Source: Winogradskyella luteola
Lineage (GTDB): Bacteria > Bacteroidota > Bacteroidia > Flavobacteriales > Flavobacteriaceae
NCBI RefSeq assembly: GCF_019203985.1
Contig: NZ_JAGSPD010000014.1
Span: 1-64,000 of the forward strand
Direction of reading: 5' to 3'
DNA length: 64,000 bases
The notes beneath the pieces were generated by a model. The model was not told the origin of the DNA. It searched no databases and saw only the letters and a program-made list of their open reading frames with translations. Both the position numbers and the translations under genes were made by a program. Numbering within the stretch: the first letter of the stretch is position 1; each line of letters begins with the position of its first letter. Positions 8,714 through 16,549 of the stretch are shown here, one piece after another.

Positions 8714-9625
8714 TAATATTAATTTTGAAGGCGGATTTTTATAGGCTTTTTTAAAGAGTTTGCTGAAGCTATATATGTCATTAAAGCCTAAAGCATCTGT
8801 AACTTCACTGACAGAGTATTGATTGCTCAATAGCATTTCTTTTGCTTTCATCATTCTAAACGAGTTTGAATATTGATGCGGAGTTTTACCAAAAACAGTT
8901 TTAAAGGAACTGTACAGATGAAACTTAGATAAGCATGAGATATTTGATAATTCATCTAAAGAAATCTTCTTATCCAAATTATCATGGATATATTCTCTGG
9001 CAATAAGGAGTCGCTTTAGAGTCTCTATCTTAGTAGACTGTTTTTTAACGTTGATATTGTTTGCATGCCTGTAAGCTCTAATTTGATCTTTGTGCAGAGC
9101 ATCAAGAATGGTAAGTGAAAGTTCCTCGGCATCAAAAAATTCAAATTCCTCTCCCAAGCTTATATCATGAACCTTTTTTAATAATAAGCCACTTGGATAA
9201 TGATTTGCAGAAAAGGTTTTCTCGATGAAAAAGTTTTTATCATCTTTTAAATGGAATGGATTGTTCAGGATGGATTTGGTATCTGAATGAAAAAAAGTAT
9301 CAAATTCTTTTTTCAATTTTTTAGTAACTACTAGACTGAGTACATCAATACATTTTTCTTCTTCATTTAAATATATCCATCCATCACTGGGATTTGTTAC
9401 GATAAAAGTATCGTTATTCAGCGTTTGTCTTTTGTTGCGCCACTCAATACTACCATGCCCTTTTTTAAAGAAAATAATAACAAGATTATTATTCTCGTAA
9501 GCATAACTTTTCATGTGCGTATTAAACCGCATCATGTAGTTAGAATCAGAATGAAAGTCGGGTGCAGTTGAATGCACCTTCTTTGCAAAGTGATCGTAGT
9601 ATTTATCGATATAAATTTTTTTCAA
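8708..9625 (-). CDS. AraC-family transcriptional regulator
   Basis: This 305-residue protein has a C-terminal double helix-turn-helix of the AraC/XylS type (about 200-303). It includes ISLDELSNISCLSKFHLYS, the GKTPHQYSNSFRMMKAKEML linker and the second HTH with VSEVTDALGFNDIYSFSKLFKKAYKNPPS. The N-terminal about 190 residues form a cupin-like sensing domain with no recognisable ligand motif. It lies between the LamG lipoprotein and a T9SS cargo gene. It is a candidate regulator of the neighbouring exported proteins, some of which share an unusual promoter layout, but no operator can be assigned by eye. Confidence 0.88.
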   Translation of the reverse strand: MKKIYIDKYYDHFAKKVHSTAPDFHSDSNYMMRFNTHMKSYAYENNNLVIIFFKKGHGSIEWRNKRQTLNNDTFIVTNPSDGWIYLNEEEKCIDVLSLVVTKKLKKEFDTFFHSDTKSILNNPFHLKDDKNFFIEKTFSANHYPSGLLLKKVHDISLGEEFEFFDAEELSLTILDALHKDQIRAYRHANNINVKKQSTKIETLKRLLIAREYIHDNLDKKISLDELSNISCLSKFHLYSSFKTVFGKTPHQYSNSFRMMKAKEMLLSNQYSVSEVTDALGFNDIYSFSKLFKKAYKNPPSKLILK

Positions 9626-9669
9626 AATTCAATAGCACATAAGTTAATAAGACAAAACTAAAGAAAAGC

Positions 9670-11109
9670 TTATCGAACTACTATTTTTGTGGTCATTTCT
9701 TTGTTGTCCTTAGTGCGTAATTTTAAAAGATAAAGGCCACTTTTAAAGTCTGATACATCAATAGTCTGATTTTTTGATCGTAAAATTAAATGGCCTAAGA
9801 CATCGTAGATAAGTATGTCTTTTAAAAACGTTTCGTCTTCAATTGATACATTAATAATTTTTGATGTAGGGTTAGGATATACCAAAACGTTAATTAGGGA
9901 ATTGTCAGGCAAAGATAAAACACTTGAAATGTCATAGGCTTGTGCAAGTCCAAAATTGTTTGTTCTAAGGTAGTTTCCCAAAGCTAAAATATTTCCACTA
10001 TCAGAAATTGCTAAAGCACCACGTAAGCCGTCTATGGGAATAGTAATTCCCCTTTGTACGTAATTGTTACCATCAAACTGATAAATACTCACAGATCTGT
10101 CATCGACGTTATTTGCTGAAGGACTTAAAACCGTAGCAACATTTCCGTTTGCAGAAAGTTCAACTGAGTTACCAAAAAATTGCTCTGACGTATTGCCTTG
10201 TATTGCATTTCCGACTTGTGTCCAGTTTTGATTTGTAAAGTCATAAAAAGTTACTTTCCCTGCTCTGAATGTAGATTCACTATCAAATGGAATTCCTACG
10301 GCAATTCTATTTCCGTCGTTGGTTATGGAAACAGAGGCACCAAGCCTTACTTCTTGGGCATTACCTAATATATCGGTACCTTTTTGTACCCATTGATTGT
10401 TTTGAAACTCAAATACCTTAACCATTCCCGCATTGGTAAAGGCAGAATTATCTCTTGGTGTACCAATTGCTATTGTAGTACCGTTATCTGATAAATCGAT
10501 GTCCAAACCAAAGAAAACGGTTGAGGTATTGCCACTTATTTCACTTCCAATTAAGTTCCAAGTGTTACTAGCAGAATCAAAATCAAAAACATAGACCAAA
10601 CCGGTATCATTACTAATATTAGGAGAACTTGCAGCAATTCTATTTCCATTGGAATTTATATCTACACTAAAACCAAAAAGAGCACTTTGAGCAGCACCAT
10701 AAAGTTTTTGTCCTTTTTGAATCCAATCCGTTCCATTAAAAGTATAGACAGTAACACCACCAGAATTTACGCCGCCTCCGCTACTAGCAGGTGAGCCTAC
10801 TATTAAAGTTTCGCCATCATCAGAAAGTTTTACACTTGCTCCAAAAGCTTCGCTGTAAACTCCAAATAAGGAACTGCCTTTCTGAACCCATTGATTATTG
10901 ATAAGACTAAACACTTCAACTTCGCCTACGGCTACAGTATTTGGATTACTGTTTCTATTTCCTATTGCCATTGTAAGACCATCTGAAGACAATGCTATTG
11001 AATAACCGAAATCTTCACCAAGCCTGTCAGCTAATAGGTTTTGACCAATTTGTATCTGTGACAATAAGATTATTGGGCATAACAAAAGTATATAGGTAAG
11101 CTTTTTCAT
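9670..11109 (-). CDS. Secreted repeat protein (FG-GAP-like propeller) with T9SS sorting domain
   Basis: From the ATG at 11109 the protein has 479 residues and starts with a signal peptide (MKKLTYILLLCPIILLSQ). Seven or so repeats of about 50 residues follow, each with a 'FG.SV.LS.DG..IA.G.P' core, a VYVF/VKVFEF strand and a WVQKG motif. These resemble FG-GAP/integrin-alpha-like or Kelch-like blades and suggest a propeller. The C-terminal about 75 residues are a T9SS type A sorting domain (VYPNPTSKIINVSI, DILIYDVLGHLI, GLYLLKL). An ATG 36 bp further upstream would displace the signal peptide inward, so it was not used. Confidence 0.83.
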   Translation of the reverse strand: MKKLTYILLLCPIILLSQIQIGQNLLADRLGEDFGYSIALSSDGLTMAIGNRNSNPNTVAVGEVEVFSLINNQWVQKGSSLFGVYSEAFGASVKLSDDGETLIVGSPASSGGGVNSGGVTVYTFNGTDWIQKGQKLYGAAQSALFGFSVDINSNGNRIAASSPNISNDTGLVYVFDFDSASNTWNLIGSEISGNTSTVFFGLDIDLSDNGTTIAIGTPRDNSAFTNAGMVKVFEFQNNQWVQKGTDILGNAQEVRLGASVSITNDGNRIAVGIPFDSESTFRAGKVTFYDFTNQNWTQVGNAIQGNTSEQFFGNSVELSANGNVATVLSPSANNVDDRSVSIYQFDGNNYVQRGITIPIDGLRGALAISDSGNILALGNYLRTNNFGLAQAYDISSVLSLPDNSLINVLVYPNPTSKIINVSIEDETFLKDILIYDVLGHLILRSKNQTIDVSDFKSGLYLLKLRTKDNKEMTTKIVVR

Positions 11110-11125
11110 AGACTTGTTTTTTCTA

Positions 11126-11164
11126 CAAAAATAATATGAGATCACTTTTTTGGTTTGTCAAAAA
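11126..11164 (-). promoter_or_regulatory. Promoter of the T9SS repeat-protein gene (TTTTTGACA / TATTTTTG)
   Basis: On the minus strand TTTTTGACA (complement of 11156-11164) is followed, after 25 bp counted from the G, by TATTTTTG (11133-11126), a full TAnnTTTG match. The leader to the ATG at 11109 is short, about 10 nt. Confidence 0.55.
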
Positions 11165-11292
11165 CTCTCTTTTCTTATTGTTTATGTGCTCCTTAAAGTG
11201 AGCCGTATTTCGTGTTTATATTTTTTCTTAATCTGATATTTATCATATTTCTAAGGGAATCCTTATTGTAATTTTACCGTTAGAAATTAAAT

Positions 11293-11451
11293 ATGAATAT
11301 GATGATTAATAATTTAATAGCATTAGTTTATGATTGGTCAATGGGAGTAATAATGATTGGGGTGTTTGCCCTAGTTTGTATTATTTTAATCGGTGTTCTT
11401 GTCAATTTTATGTCAAGTGGAAAAAAGAAAAATGATATTAAAGAGGACTAA
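11293..11451 (+). CDS. Small single-pass membrane protein (52 aa)
   Basis: An ATG at 11293 opens a 52-codon frame ending in TAA at 11449-11451. The product starts MNMMINNLIALVYDWS, has one strongly hydrophobic segment (about residues 17-41, VIMIGVFALVCIILIGVLVNF), and ends in a charged tail SSGKKKNDIKED. The positive-charge distribution favours a cytoplasmic C-terminus. An imperfect hairpin with T-run overlaps the stop codon (about 11442-11463), which supports a real transcription unit. The family is not recognised. It stands alone in a gap of about 400 bp between the T9SS gene and the DUF4870 gene. Confidence 0.55.
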   Translation: MNMMINNLIALVYDWSMGVIMIGVFALVCIILIGVLVNFMSSGKKKNDIKED

Positions 11452-11542
11452 GTCTCCTTTTTAAGGAATATAAAATATTTGTATTCTTTTTTGTAACATT
11501 TCTAAGTAATTTACGTCATATAGGTGTAAACATAAATAGATT

Positions 11543-11905
11543 ATGGAATCAAATTATCACACCTTAAAACGTACAGACAATCAATTATTGATGATTACGC
11601 ATTTGGCACAATTACTTACTTATGTCACAGGTTTCGGTGGATTAATAGTACCGCTGATTATTTGGGCGACGCAAAAAGATAAAGTAGATGGCATGGATGC
11701 TCATGGTAAATCAATTTTGAATTTTCAGTTAAGTATTATTGTCTATTGTATTCTAAGTATTCCTCTAATGATCGTATTTGGATTGGGTATATTATTATTG
11801 ATACTCATAGGAATTTTAGCATTTGTAATGCCAATCATAAACGCAATAAAGGCTAGTAATGGAGAATTACCTAGCTATCCATTATCTCTTAATTTTGTTA
11901 GTTAG
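11543..11905 (+). CDS. DUF4870-family membrane protein
   Basis: This 120-residue protein has the DUF4870 pattern. LMITHLAQLLTYVTGFGGLI is followed by PLIIWATQKDK (membrane segment 1 and a polar turn), then a conserved DAHGKSILNFQLS segment and two further membrane helices (about 68-110). It ends INAIKASNGELPSYPLS, the usual C-terminus. The family spans three to four transmembrane helices and its function is unknown. It ends just before a strong bidirectional terminator shared with dnaN. Confidence 0.88.
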   Translation: MESNYHTLKRTDNQLLMITHLAQLLTYVTGFGGLIVPLIIWATQKDKVDGMDAHGKSILNFQLSIIVYCILSIPLMIVFGLGILLLILIGILAFVMPIINAIKASNGELPSYPLSLNFVS

Positions 11906-11925
11906 TTATTAAAGAAATGGAAATG

Positions 11926-11955
11926 AAAAGGCTTACCAACTGGTAAGCCTTTTTT
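11926..11955. terminator. Bidirectional terminator between DUF4870 gene and dnaN
   Basis: GGCTTACC and GGTAAGCC flank a short AACT loop, with an A-run before and a T-run after, so the hairpin works in both directions. It separates the converging DUF4870 and dnaN genes. Confidence 0.85.
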
Positions 11956-11977
11956 AGTTGTACTAATGTGTAACTTT

Positions 11978-13096
11978 TTAATTATTTAGCATCACAGGCA
12001 TCACAAGCATGGTTACATGCTCACCCTCATCCAATCCATCAATTGGGGTTAAGATACCAGCTCTGTTTGGCAAGCTCATTTCTAACTGTACATCATCAGA
12101 GTTTAGGTTATTGATCATCTCTGTTAAAAAGCGTGAGTTAAAACCAATTTGCATATCGTCTCCTTGATAATCACAGGTTAAACGCTCTTCTGCTTTATTG
12201 CTGTAATCGATATCTTCTGCTGAAATATTGAGTTCTGCACCTGCAATTTTCAAGCGAATCTGATGTGTCGTTTTATTGGAGAATATACTAACACGACGTA
12301 CAGAGTTTAAAAACTGCGTTCTGGCGATAACTAATTTATTTGGGTTCTCTTTTGGAATAACTGCTTCGTAATTAGGATACTTGCCATCAATTAGTCGGCA
12401 AACCAAAACAGAATTATCAAACGTAAATTTAGCGTTAGATTCGTTATACTCAACCAAAACATCATCATCGCTTCCTGCCAAAATACCTTTTAATAAATTT
12501 AATGGTTTCTTAGGCATAATAAATTCTGCTGATTCAGTAGCACTTACATCAGCTCTTGTATATTTCACTAATTTGTGAGCATCCGTAGCCACGAATGTTA
12601 AATTGTCTTGAGAGAATTGGAAGAATACACCACTCATAACTGGTCTTAAATCATCATTACCAGCAGCGAAAATAGTTTTGCTTATGGCTGTGGCCAATAT
12701 ATCTCCCATAATGGTAGTTTTGCTTGCATCTTCTACCGAAATCGCATTAGGGAACTCCGCACCATCTGCATAGGCTAGTGCATATTTACCATGATTAGAA
12801 CTGATTTCTACTGTATTGTTTTCTTCAACAACAAAAGTTAAAGGTTGCTCAGGAAACGTTTTTAAAGTATCTAATAATAAACGTGCAGGTAAAGCTATGC
12901 TGCCTTCAGAATCACTTTCTACATCAATGGTTGAAGACATCGTTGTCTCTAAGTCACTTGCAGAAACGGTTAATTTCGATTGGCTTAATTCAAATAAAAA
13001 ATTATCTAAAATAGGTAGTGTGTTGCTGTTATTAATTACACCTCCCAAAACTTGAAGCTGCTTTAATAAATAAGTACTTGAAACAATAAATTTCAT
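11978..13096 (-). CDS. dnaN: DNA polymerase III subunit beta (sliding clamp)
   Basis: This 372-residue protein has the normal DnaN length and the three-domain pattern. It starts MKFIVSSTYLLKQLQVLGGVI, has the domain-1 signature LPILDNFLFELSQSKLTVSASDLET, a domain-2 segment with RPVMSGVFFQFSQDNLTFVATDAHKLV, and ends in the typical LVMPVMLNN. It forms the ring that tethers the replicative polymerase to DNA. Here it is not next to dnaA but downstream of gldG. It has its own promoter-like sequence at 13136-13171. Confidence 0.97.
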   Translation of the reverse strand: MKFIVSSTYLLKQLQVLGGVINNSNTLPILDNFLFELSQSKLTVSASDLETTMSSTIDVESDSEGSIALPARLLLDTLKTFPEQPLTFVVEENNTVEISSNHGKYALAYADGAEFPNAISVEDASKTTIMGDILATAISKTIFAAGNDDLRPVMSGVFFQFSQDNLTFVATDAHKLVKYTRADVSATESAEFIMPKKPLNLLKGILAGSDDDVLVEYNESNAKFTFDNSVLVCRLIDGKYPNYEAVIPKENPNKLVIARTQFLNSVRRVSIFSNKTTHQIRLKIAGAELNISAEDIDYSNKAEERLTCDYQGDDMQIGFNSRFLTEMINNLNSDDVQLEMSLPNRAGILTPIDGLDEGEHVTMLVMPVMLNN

Positions 13097-13135
13097 GCTA
13101 ATTATATATAGTTTATTACGTTTTAATTTGTCTTA

Positions 13136-13171
13136 CAAATATATCCCAATAGATGGGTTTTGTAAAACAAA
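13136..13171 (-). promoter_or_regulatory. dnaN promoter (TTTG / TATATTTG)
   Basis: On the minus strand TTTG (complement of 13168-13171) and TATATTTG (13143-13136) match the Bacteroidota -33 and -7 elements with a 24-bp spacer. The leader to the dnaN ATG would be about 35 nt. Confidence 0.5.
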
Positions 13172-13229
13172 CTTATTAACAATATATTTTTATAAAAGTG
13201 GTATTCTCGTTATATGAAAACGGGCATAT

Positions 13230-14891
13230 CTAAGTGTATTTACGTTTCCTCAAATAATTGAAGCCAAACCCAAATAAAGCCAAAAGCAACAGCGGTAAGG
13301 CAATGTTTATGAATTGCCATTTGCCTTTGTTTTCTTTAATGATATCTGAATCTAGATAGGCAATATTAATTTCTTTGACTCTAATGTTTATAAGTCCTGT
13401 GTCATCCAACAAGTAATTAATGGTGTTTAAGAGAAATTCCTTATTTCCATATTCAAAACCTCTATAATCAACACCAAGCTCTAGAGGTCTATTTCTTCTA
13501 ACATCGTTTTTTATAACATCACCGTCAGAAATGACTACGATTTTTGTTGGCTCGCTTTTAGACTTAAAGTTTTTTACCTTAAATGGGAGTATACGTTTGT
13601 CATAAACCGATGTAAATTCACCATCTAAAAGTACAGCTAGATTTTGTGGGCCATTACTGTAAGTCGCTTCATTTGGGGTTTTGGTAACATCTGATAACGA
13701 AATTTGTGCAGGCGCACCTTCTAGTTTAGAACGCGGGGAACTCTGCAATAGAATTGTTTTGTCAATTCCGTTTTTTAATGTATCCATCGGACTTGCAAAA
13801 TCATATCTTACCAAATTGAGATTTTTTGTAATTGGATGATCGGGGTTGGATGAAGCTAAAGGAGAATATTGCCATTGTACTGGCTGCAGTTGAGCTTGAC
13901 TACCTTCGCCAATCGCTAACATTATGGGTGCAGAATATAAATCCTTTACCAAACTGTGATTTACCCTAACCCCATACTTAAAGAAAAAATCATTAAGATT
14001 TAAATCGCGCATTATGGAAACAGCAGTGCCACCATTGTATAAGCTATCCTTATCCATAATTACAGATTCAGTTAGCCATAAGCTTTTTCCTCCATTCATG
14101 GTGAATTGGTCTAGGACTAATTTCTCCTCTTCAGAAAATGCTTCACTTGGTTTAGCGGCTACAATTAAATTGTAGGTTTTTAGCTTGTCTAAAGTACCTT
14201 GGGGATTTGTGGCCACACTATCTAAAGTAAATTGTGCCAGATTGTAGTAAGGTTGAATGGTTTTTAGGAAATCTGCAATATAGATGTCGCTCAATTCTCC
14301 ATTGCCTTTTAAAACCGCAACCTTCTTTTGTTTTGGTTTCACTAATTTGCTAAACCCATCAGCAAAAGCATATTCCAATGATTGTACAGAATTATTAATT
14401 TGCTCTTGTAGACCTTGGGTAATACTTCGTTTCAAGAGTGGTATTTTAACTCTTTTTTCCTTGTAACTTGCGTAAGCCCAAGGAAAAATAAGTTCTTGAG
14501 TAACCTTACCTGTATTAGTATCTGTATTGACATAAGGCTCTAAACCAGATTTCGTAAGCTCTTCAATAATTTGTTCTCGTGTAGCTTCATCTTCAATAGG
14601 ATTGATGTAATTAACTTTAATGTTGTTGGTCTTCAGCTGAAATTCTTCAATAATCTGACGTACTTCAGTTTGAAGTAATCGAAATTCCGAAGGAAAATCA
14701 CCTTCTAAAAACACGTCAATAATCAAAGGGTAATCTATATCTTCAACAAGAAGCTTTGAAGCTTCAGAAAGTGTGTAGCGTTTATCTTTGGTTAAATCGA
14801 AACGGCCATATAAATTGCTGGAAATGAAATTAATGACGATTAATCCAACGATAACAACGAGTATGTAAATAAGTGCTTTATTATTTTTCAT
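13230..14891 (-). CDS. gldG: Gliding-associated ABC transporter substrate-binding protein GldG
   Basis: This 553-residue protein has one N-terminal membrane helix (about 8-27), followed by NLYGRFDLTKDKRYTLSEAS, the typical GldG/ABC-type auxiliary segment. A large extracytoplasmic domain follows (KKVAVLKGNGE, IYIADFLKTIQPYYNL, LVVISDGDVIKND) and a C-terminal membrane helix (about 523-543) before a basic KRKYT end. GldF and GldG form, with GldA, an ABC transporter linked to gliding motility. The GldG start overlaps the end of the preceding 164-aa gene by 11 bp, indicating translational coupling. Confidence 0.93.
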   Translation of the reverse strand: MKNNKALIYILVVIVGLIVINFISSNLYGRFDLTKDKRYTLSEASKLLVEDIDYPLIIDVFLEGDFPSEFRLLQTEVRQIIEEFQLKTNNIKVNYINPIEDEATREQIIEELTKSGLEPYVNTDTNTGKVTQELIFPWAYASYKEKRVKIPLLKRSITQGLQEQINNSVQSLEYAFADGFSKLVKPKQKKVAVLKGNGELSDIYIADFLKTIQPYYNLAQFTLDSVATNPQGTLDKLKTYNLIVAAKPSEAFSEEEKLVLDQFTMNGGKSLWLTESVIMDKDSLYNGGTAVSIMRDLNLNDFFFKYGVRVNHSLVKDLYSAPIMLAIGEGSQAQLQPVQWQYSPLASSNPDHPITKNLNLVRYDFASPMDTLKNGIDKTILLQSSPRSKLEGAPAQISLSDVTKTPNEATYSNGPQNLAVLLDGEFTSVYDKRILPFKVKNFKSKSEPTKIVVISDGDVIKNDVRRNRPLELGVDYRGFEYGNKEFLLNTINYLLDDTGLINIRVKEINIAYLDSDIIKENKGKWQFINIALPLLLLALFGFGFNYLRKRKYT

Positions 14892-15375
14892 CCTCGTATA
14901 TAATTTCTTCTTGATAGTGTCTTAATGCTTTAACTTTATCATTTTCAAAAGTGATTTCAACACATTCTTTCTCATGATTGAAAGCTCCTGGCTCTATACC
15001 TAAGCCATAATTCCATCTGTCTGTGTCATGGCCTTTCTTGGTGTCATCCCACGACAACCATTCATACATGCCAAGTGTGTGCGCAATTTTTTTTCTTGAA
15101 GTACCAATAAGCGTATCAGATTCAATAATATCATCAATCATTTCGTAACGCAAAGCCGGTTTCTCTATCCAAGCTTCTGCATCAAAATACTTTTGGTGGT
15201 GGTAGTTGCTCACAATATTTACAAAAGGATAGAACATATAGAAATATACAAAAGGTGTCAATATTAGACTAATTAAACCCGTGAGCCATTTGCGGCGATC
15301 TACCGTGTTCAAAAACAAAAAGAGTAGTGTAAACACCACAAGCATAAAAATGACTAAAAAAGGAGTGATAATCAT
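14881..15375 (-). CDS. Small membrane protein inserted between gldF and gldG
   Basis: I do not recognise a named family. The 164-residue protein starts with two hydrophobic helices (about 4-24 and 31-55, the first rich in Phe/Leu), then a soluble C-terminal domain of about 105 residues. That domain has a helix with LIGTSRKKIAHTLGMYEWL, a WNYGLG turn, and the strand ECVEITFENDKVKALRHYQ, which recalls BamE/SmpA-like small folds. It begins 2 bp after gldF ends and overlaps gldG by 11 bp, so it is almost certainly translated with them. gldF and gldG are usually directly adjacent, so this is an extra subunit candidate. Confidence 0.75.
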   Translation of the reverse strand: MIITPFLVIFMLVVFTLLFLFLNTVDRRKWLTGLISLILTPFVYFYMFYPFVNIVSNYHHQKYFDAEAWIEKPALRYEMIDDIIESDTLIGTSRKKIAHTLGMYEWLSWDDTKKGHDTDRWNYGLGIEPGAFNHEKECVEITFENDKVKALRHYQEEIIYEDEK

Positions 15376-15377
15376 AA

Positions 15378-16100
15378 TTACTGTTTTTGAATTCTAAGTT
15401 TCGTGACTATTAAAAATGCTAGGGCAATGCTAATGAAATAAACCAAGTCTCTTGTATCTATTACACCACGACTCATGCTATTGTAATGTGCTGACATACC
15501 AAGATTTTCCATATATACGACATCGCCGAAAACTTTATAATTTGAAAGACCTTCAAAACCAAAATAGAAAAAGAAACAAATGAAAACAGCTATTATGAAT
15601 GCTACAATCTGATTGTCGGAAAGGGTAGAGGCAAACACTCCGATAGCGGTATATGCAGCAATTAAAAATAAAAGTCCAAAATACGAACCAATAGTACTTC
15701 CCATATCGAGGTTATTTTCTGGATTTCCTAATTGTGAAACGGTGTACACATAAAGCAAAGTTGGAATCAGTGCCAAAAGAATTAACACTAACGCACCCAA
15801 ATATTTACCTAAAACAATCTGAAAACGAGAAATGGGTTTAGTTACCAATAACTCTAAAGTACCTTGTTTCTTTTCATCACTAAAACTGCGCATGGTTACT
15901 GCTGGCACAAGGAAAATTAATATCCAAGGTGCTAACAAAAAGAAAGACGACAAACTCGCCAAACCATTATCTAGAATATTGAAATTACCTTTAAATACCC
16001 ATAGAAATAAGCCATTTAACAGTAGAAAGACACCGATAACCAAATAGCCTATTGGTGAAGCAAAGAAGATGTTTATTTCTTTTTTTAGGATTGCTAACAT
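15378..16100 (-). CDS. gldF: Gliding-associated ABC transporter permease GldF
   Basis: This 240-residue permease has about six membrane helices. It starts MLAILKKEINIFFASPIGYLVIG, typical of GldF and ABC-2 permeases, and contains the conserved cytoplasmic loop RSFSDEKKQGTLELLVTKPISR between helices 2 and 3. The family is part of the GldAFG transporter needed for gliding in some flavobacteria. Its ATG lies only 7 bp from a tandem array of 7-bp repeats that fills its leader, which makes its expression a candidate for length variation. Confidence 0.92.
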   Translation of the reverse strand: MLAILKKEINIFFASPIGYLVIGVFLLLNGLFLWVFKGNFNILDNGLASLSSFFLLAPWILIFLVPAVTMRSFSDEKKQGTLELLVTKPISRFQIVLGKYLGALVLILLALIPTLLYVYTVSQLGNPENNLDMGSTIGSYFGLLFLIAAYTAIGVFASTLSDNQIVAFIIAVFICFFFYFGFEGLSNYKVFGDVVYMENLGMSAHYNSMSRGVIDTRDLVYFISIALAFLIVTKLRIQKQ

Positions 16101-16107
16101 TTTATAT

Positions 16108-16188
16108 ATTCAGTATTCAGTATTCAGTATTCAGTATTCAGTATTCAGTATTCAGTATTCAGTATTCAGTATTCAGTATTCAGTATTC
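16108..16188. repeat. Tandem 7-bp repeat (ATTCAGT), about 11.5 copies
   Basis: Eleven perfect ATTCAGT units (16108-16184) and a partial twelfth run without a single substitution. The unit is 7 bp, so copy-number change would shift any reading frame. The array lies 7 bp upstream of the gldF start on the minus strand. Perfect identity of all copies suggests recent expansion by slippage. Confidence 0.97.
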
Positions 16189-16200
16189 TAATTTTTATAT

Positions 16201-16254
16201 TCACTCATCACTCATCACTCATCACTCATCACTCATCACTCATCACTCATCACT
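16201..16254. repeat. Second tandem 7-bp repeat (TCACTCA), about 7.7 copies
   Basis: Seven perfect TCACTCA units plus a 5-base partial, adjacent to but different from the ATTCAGT array. The left 12 bp between the arrays are AT-rich. The array runs into the 3' end of the monooxygenase gene, whose TGA stop (16250-16252) lies inside the repeat, so unit number could alter the C-terminus of that protein. Confidence 0.97.
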
Positions 16255-16546
16255 TAAGCGAAGCTAACTTATCCACACTCCAAGCTTCAGGCTTTGCATT
16301 AAATAAAGGTTTTGTTTTTGCCCAAACCGCCTTAAACAACTCTGAATGCCTGTAATTATTTAAATCGCTTTCAGCATTCCAATAACTATACGTAAAAAAG
16401 ATGTTGGTATTGTTTTGATCGCGATATAATTCTAAAAAATTACAGCCTTCAAAATTTCTAATCTCATGTTTATTAGTTTCAAAATTAGCTAAGAATTCAT
16501 CAATCTTAGAAGGTTCAAAACTCATTTTTACAATTCTTACTAACAA
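16250..16546 (-). CDS. Antibiotic biosynthesis monooxygenase (ABM)-domain protein, quinol monooxygenase-like
   Basis: This 98-residue protein fits the dimeric ferredoxin-like ABM fold (YgiN-like). It starts MLVRIVKMSFEPSKIDEFL, has a central EGCNFLELYRDQNN and FTYSYWNAESDLNNYRHSELFKAVW segment, and ends near PEAWSVDKL. Members oxidise quinol-like or other small aromatics or act as dimeric scaffolds, and the substrate is unknown. The stop codon lies inside the 7-bp repeat array, so the last few residues (SLK) are encoded at its boundary. It starts 3 bp after the preceding gene ends and is probably cotranscribed with it. Confidence 0.85.
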   Translation of the reverse strand: MLVRIVKMSFEPSKIDEFLANFETNKHEIRNFEGCNFLELYRDQNNTNIFFTYSYWNAESDLNNYRHSELFKAVWAKTKPLFNAKPEAWSVDKLASLK

Positions 16547-16549
16547 AGC

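Noticed and set aside
16108..16254. CRISPR array
   Set aside because: Repeats are contiguous 7-mers with no spacers, and no cas genes are present.
16052..16267. Forward open frame of 71 codons running through the 7-bp arrays
   Set aside because: Its protein is only a translation of the tandem repeats (SIQYSVF and ITHHSSL units) and lacks independent coding evidence.
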